From Algibacter amylolyticus (GTDB taxonomy: Bacteria > Bacteroidota > Bacteroidia > Flavobacteriales > Flavobacteriaceae), in the NCBI RefSeq assembly GCF_014202225.1, contig NZ_JACHGE010000001.1:477320-541319 (forward strand): a stretch of 64,000 nucleotides of DNA, given 5' to 3'. A program made the position numbers and the translations under genes. Shown one piece after another: positions 61,081 to 64,000 of the stretch (position 1 is the first letter of the stretch; every line of letters starts with the position of its first letter). The notes under the pieces are model-generated. The model made no database searches. It was not told the DNA's origin and saw only the letters and a program-made list of their open reading frames with translations.

Positions 61081-64000
61081 TTAATCTAAACGTTTGTCTA
61101 AATTAAAGTTTTCTTGTTCAATTAACTCGATTTCATCTGAAACGCGGTCTTTATATAACCACATTTTAAATTGGGTTACAAGATAAAATAAAATTGGAAC
61201 AACTATCAATGTTAAAAATGTAGCTATAAATAGCCCGTAAATTACTGTCCAAGCAAGTGGGCCCCAGAAAATTACGTTATCACCACCCATATAAATATTA
61301 GCATCAAACTCACTAAATAGGGTGAAAAAGTTGATATTTAAACCTGTTGCCAGCGGAATTAATCCTAAAATAGTGGTAATTGCAGTAAGTAAAACAGGTC
61401 GTAAACGTGCTTTTCCTCCTTTAACTATCGCTTCCATTAAATCATTTTTTCCTAAATATTGGTCGGCTTCTAAATTGTAATTTAGTTTCTTTCTATCAAT
61501 TAAAAGCTGCGTATAATCTAGCAGTACCACACCGTTATTTACCACAATACCGGCTAGTGATATAATTCCCATCATGGTCATCATTATAACGAAAGAGCTT
61601 CCCGTAGCCACAATACCTCCAAATACGCCAATTAAACTTAAAAATATAGCAATCATAATAATTCCGGGTTTGGAAACCGAATTAAATTGGAATATTAATA
61701 TGAAGAAAATTAAACCTAAACCTGTAAAAAAGGCACCCATTAAAAAGGCCATTTGCTTGTTTTGCTCTTCTATTTGACCGGTATAATCGATACTTACATT
61801 ATCTGGTTTTTGAGTAAACCCTTGCATTTCGTTTTGAATTTTAGCTACAATGGCTGCAGCATCTGTAAAACCAGGAGCTAAAGCGGAATATAGCGTAACA
61901 ACTCGTTTAACATCTTTATGTTTAATAGCGCTAAAACCAGAGTTATTACTTTGTTTTGCAACAGTAGATACAGGTACTTCTTTTATTTGTCCAGAAGCCA
62001 TATCTCTAAACGTTATTTTCTGGTTAAAAATAGCACTTGTATTGTATCTGTTCTCTTCATTAAAACGAACATAAATATCGTAATCTTCTCCATCTTCTTT
62101 GTAAACACCTGCTTTAGCTCCAAAAATAGAATTACGAAGTTGCTGTCCAACTTGTCCGGCGCTAACACCTAACTCACCAGCTTTTTTTCTATCAACCAAA
62201 ACTTGCATTGATGGTTTCGATTTATTAACGTCAATTTTTAGTTCATCAATACCTTGTATGTTTTTAGTATTAATAAAATCGCGCATGTTTTCGGCAGTAG
62301 CAATTAATTCGCTGTAATCATCACCTTCTAACTCTACGTTAATGGGGTATCCTGCCGGTGGTCCCGCAGCATCCTTTTCAACAGAAATAGCAACTCCTGG
62401 ATAAATGTCTTTTAAATCTTCTTGAACTTTTTTAAGAAGTTCTTGACTATCCGTACCTCGCCTAAATTTGTATTCGCGCATGGTGGCTGTAATTTTTCCA
62501 CGATGCGGCATTTCGGCAGCAGAACCACCATCGGTTTGAGGGTTGCCAGCACCTTCACCAACTTGCGATACAGCGCTTTCGGTTAAGAAATTAAAATCAC
62601 CGTCCATATAAGCTTCATCATTAATGATTTTATATACACGTTGTTCTATATCTTTTGTAATGGCATTAGTTTTTTTAATATCTGTACCTTCAGGGTATTC
62701 TATATAAACTATAATTTGATTTGGTGTGTTATCTGGAAAGAATTCTACTTTTGTACGTTGGCTTCCAACCGATGCACCAAAGCCCATAAAGGCTACTATA
62801 AGCAGTGCAAAAGTGCTAATGGTAATCGCAATAGGTTTTCTTCCGCTTAAAGCAAATCGTAATGATTTCTCGTAAATACGCTCCCATGTTGGCAATATTT
62901 TATTTTGAAACCCGTTGGACCAACTTCTTAAAAATAAGCGGTAAATCCAAAGTAAAATCACCGTTACAATCATTAAAGTTCCTAAACCACGATAAGCGCC
63001 TCCAGTAATTAAAATTAATAACCCAAGACCTCCAACAATAGCTGAAATTTTTATGATGTTTTTTAGCGGCATGTCTTTATCTTCAATGGTCATAAATTGA
63101 GATACCATAACCGAGTTAAAGAAAATGGCAACAAATAATGAAGACCCTAAAACTACTGATAAGGTTATGGGGAAATACTTCATAAACTGCCCCATTACAC
63201 CTGGCCATAAACCAAGCGGTACAAAAGCTGCAACTGTTGTTAAAGTTGAAATGATAATAGGGTATGCAATTTCGCCAATACCTTTTTTTGCGGCTTCAAT
63301 TCTGCTCATGCCTTCTTCGCTCATTAAACGGTACACGTTTTCTACCACAACAATACCATTATCTACAAGCATACCAAGCCCCATAATTAATCCGAAAAGA
63401 ATCATGGTGTTCATGGTGTAGCCTAAAAGGTCTAATATCATTAACGACATAAACATAGACATAGGAATGGCAAACCCAACAAATAAGGCATTTTTAAATC
63501 CTAAAAAGAACATTAAAACGGTTACAACCAATATAATACCGAATATGATATTGTTTACTAAATCGTCTACCTGACCAATGGTTTTTGAAGATTGATCGTT
63601 GGCAATTGTAACGGTTAAATCTGGAGGAAAGGTGTTTGCAATAGCGTCTTTAACTATGGCTTGAATTTGTTCGGCGGCAGCAACCATGTTTTTTCCAGCT
63701 CGTTTTTTAACATCCAGCATTACTACTGGATGACCAAATTCGCGGGCGTAGGTAGTTTTGTCTTCATCCTTAAAACTAACAACAGCGACATCTTTTAAAT
63801 AAATAGGGTTGTTGTTTTCTGCCTTTACTACAAAGTTTTCAAGTTCTTTGGGCTCGTCAATTTCCCCTATAATTCTTATAGTTCGGCGTTGTCCGCTAGT
63901 AATTAAATTACCCGCAGACATGGTAACATTTTCTCTACTTATAGTGTTTATAATATCGTCGAAACTTACTTGAGCTGCCATCATTTTGTAAATGTCCACG
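61081..64000 (-). CDS. RND efflux permease, N-terminus cut by window edge
   Basis: The frame is open to the right window edge, so about 973 codons are present and roughly 150-200 N-terminal residues are missing. An apparent GTG start at 63999 is only the edge. The RND architecture is clear: GQRRTIRIIGEIDEP, the membrane block around FLGFKNALFVGFAIPMSM and GMLVDNGIVVVENVYR, periplasmic domains, and the second membrane half ending with ARLRPVLLTAITTILGLIPL. It resembles the AcrB/MexF hydrophobe family, or the heavy-metal branch, of inner-membrane proton-driven pumps. Adaptor and outer-membrane partners are not in view; they may lie to the right. Confidence 0.93.
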   Translation of the reverse strand, partial: VDIYKMMAAQVSFDDIINTISRENVTMSAGNLITSGQRRTIRIIGEIDEPKELENFVVKAENNNPIYLKDVAVVSFKDEDKTTYAREFGHPVVMLDVKKRAGKNMVAAAEQIQAIVKDAIANTFPPDLTVTIANDQSSKTIGQVDDLVNNIIFGIILVVTVLMFFLGFKNALFVGFAIPMSMFMSLMILDLLGYTMNTMILFGLIMGLGMLVDNGIVVVENVYRLMSEEGMSRIEAAKKGIGEIAYPIIISTLTTVAAFVPLGLWPGVMGQFMKYFPITLSVVLGSSLFVAIFFNSVMVSQFMTIEDKDMPLKNIIKISAIVGGLGLLILITGGAYRGLGTLMIVTVILLWIYRLFLRSWSNGFQNKILPTWERIYEKSLRFALSGRKPIAITISTFALLIVAFMGFGASVGSQRTKVEFFPDNTPNQIIVYIEYPEGTDIKKTNAITKDIEQRVYKIINDEAYMDGDFNFLTESAVSQVGEGAGNPQTDGGSAAEMPHRGKITATMREYKFRRGTDSQELLKKVQEDLKDIYPGVAISVEKDAAGPPAGYPINVELEGDDYSELIATAENMRDFINTKNIQGIDELKIDVNKSKPSMQVLVDRKKAGELGVSAGQVGQQLRNSIFGAKAGVYKEDGEDYDIYVRFNEENRYNTSAIFNQKITFRDMASGQIKEVPVSTVAKQSNNSGFSAIKHKDVKRVVTLYSALAPGFTDAAAIVAKIQNEMQGFTQKPDNVSIDYTGQIEEQNKQMAFLMGAFFTGLGLIFFILIFQFNSVSKPGIIMIAIFLSLIGVFGGIVATGSSFVIMMTMMGIISLAGIVVNNGVVLLDYTQLLIDRKKLNYNLEADQYLGKNDLMEAIVKGGKARLRPVLLTAITTILGLIPLATGLNINFFTLFSEFDANIYMGGDNVIFWGPLAWTVIYGLFIATFLTLIVVPILFYLVTQFKMWLYKDRVSDEIELIEQENFNLDKRLD

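Noticed and set aside
63997-63999. GTG as the start of the RND permease
   Set aside because: The frame is open to the window edge and the protein lacks its first RND membrane helix and porter segment, so the true start is outside.
1-64000. tRNA, tmRNA, rRNA or known riboswitch
   Set aside because: No cloverleaf with the TTCGAATCC-type arm, no rRNA landmarks and no recognisable TPP, cobalamin or SAM core found by eye; weak folds could be missed.

Overview
The window reads as chromosomal DNA of a marine-type member of the Bacteroidota, most likely Flavobacteriaceae. The evidence is the low G+C content, promoters of the TAnnTTTG type instead of sigma70 boxes, many TonB-dependent receptors with an N-terminal carboxypeptidase-regulatory-like domain, a secreted protein with a type IX sorting domain, a ribonucleotide reductase whose ATP-cone sits on NrdB, and several short intergenic repeat families. 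I saw no rRNA, tRNA, CRISPR array, intact IS element or prophage.

Layout. 1-4.2 kb: an uncharacterised gene cut by the left edge, a zinc-ribbon/MoaF-like/SnoaL-like/AraC run and a DUF421 membrane protein. 4.4-16.4 kb: PEP carboxylase (ppc), a TIM-barrel-like unknown protein behind a CRP/FNR-like dyad, a hybrid histidine kinase, a short ssb with a 10-bp phased repeat array, and small membrane, CBS and HupE-like proteins. 16.4-24.8 kb is more mosaic: a GDSL hydrolase, a HxlR/SRPBCC pair bracketed by an 11-bp inverted repeat, dCMP deaminase plus CtpA protease, a ParDE module lying between an intact oxidoreductase gene and a relict copy of its 3' end, MarC and DUF3109. 25-28.2 kb: nrdB-nrdA behind a possibly structured leader. 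28.4-29.6 kb: an unrecognised gene preceded by a dense series of stem-loops, the best place here to look for an undescribed system.

29.7-41.2 kb: OmpA-like lipoprotein and ppnP, then what appears to be a phosphate-starvation block: PiT phosphate transporter, OprP-type porin, a MORN-repeat protein, a two-repeat lipoprotein, a TonB receptor and a small carboxypeptidase-regulatory-like protein. Most of these genes have TAAC-type tetramers repeated every 11 bp in nearly the same register to the -7 box, as expected for PhoB/PhoP boxes. Between the porin and the MORN gene lies a possible small RNA with its own terminator and 15 nt of perfect complementarity to the porin leader.

41.3-64 kb: dgt, a T9SS-secreted three-repeat protein, a beta-propeller histidine kinase, divergent dxs and tadA with almost no leader, a ClC protein lacking the usual gating glutamate, aspS, two paralogous TonB receptors and an RND pump cut by the right edge. 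A roughly 100-170 bp repeat with GCGTTA/AACGC ends occurs five times (near 3.6, 15.5, 19.7, 44.5 and 50.6 kb) and fills several of the larger gaps.
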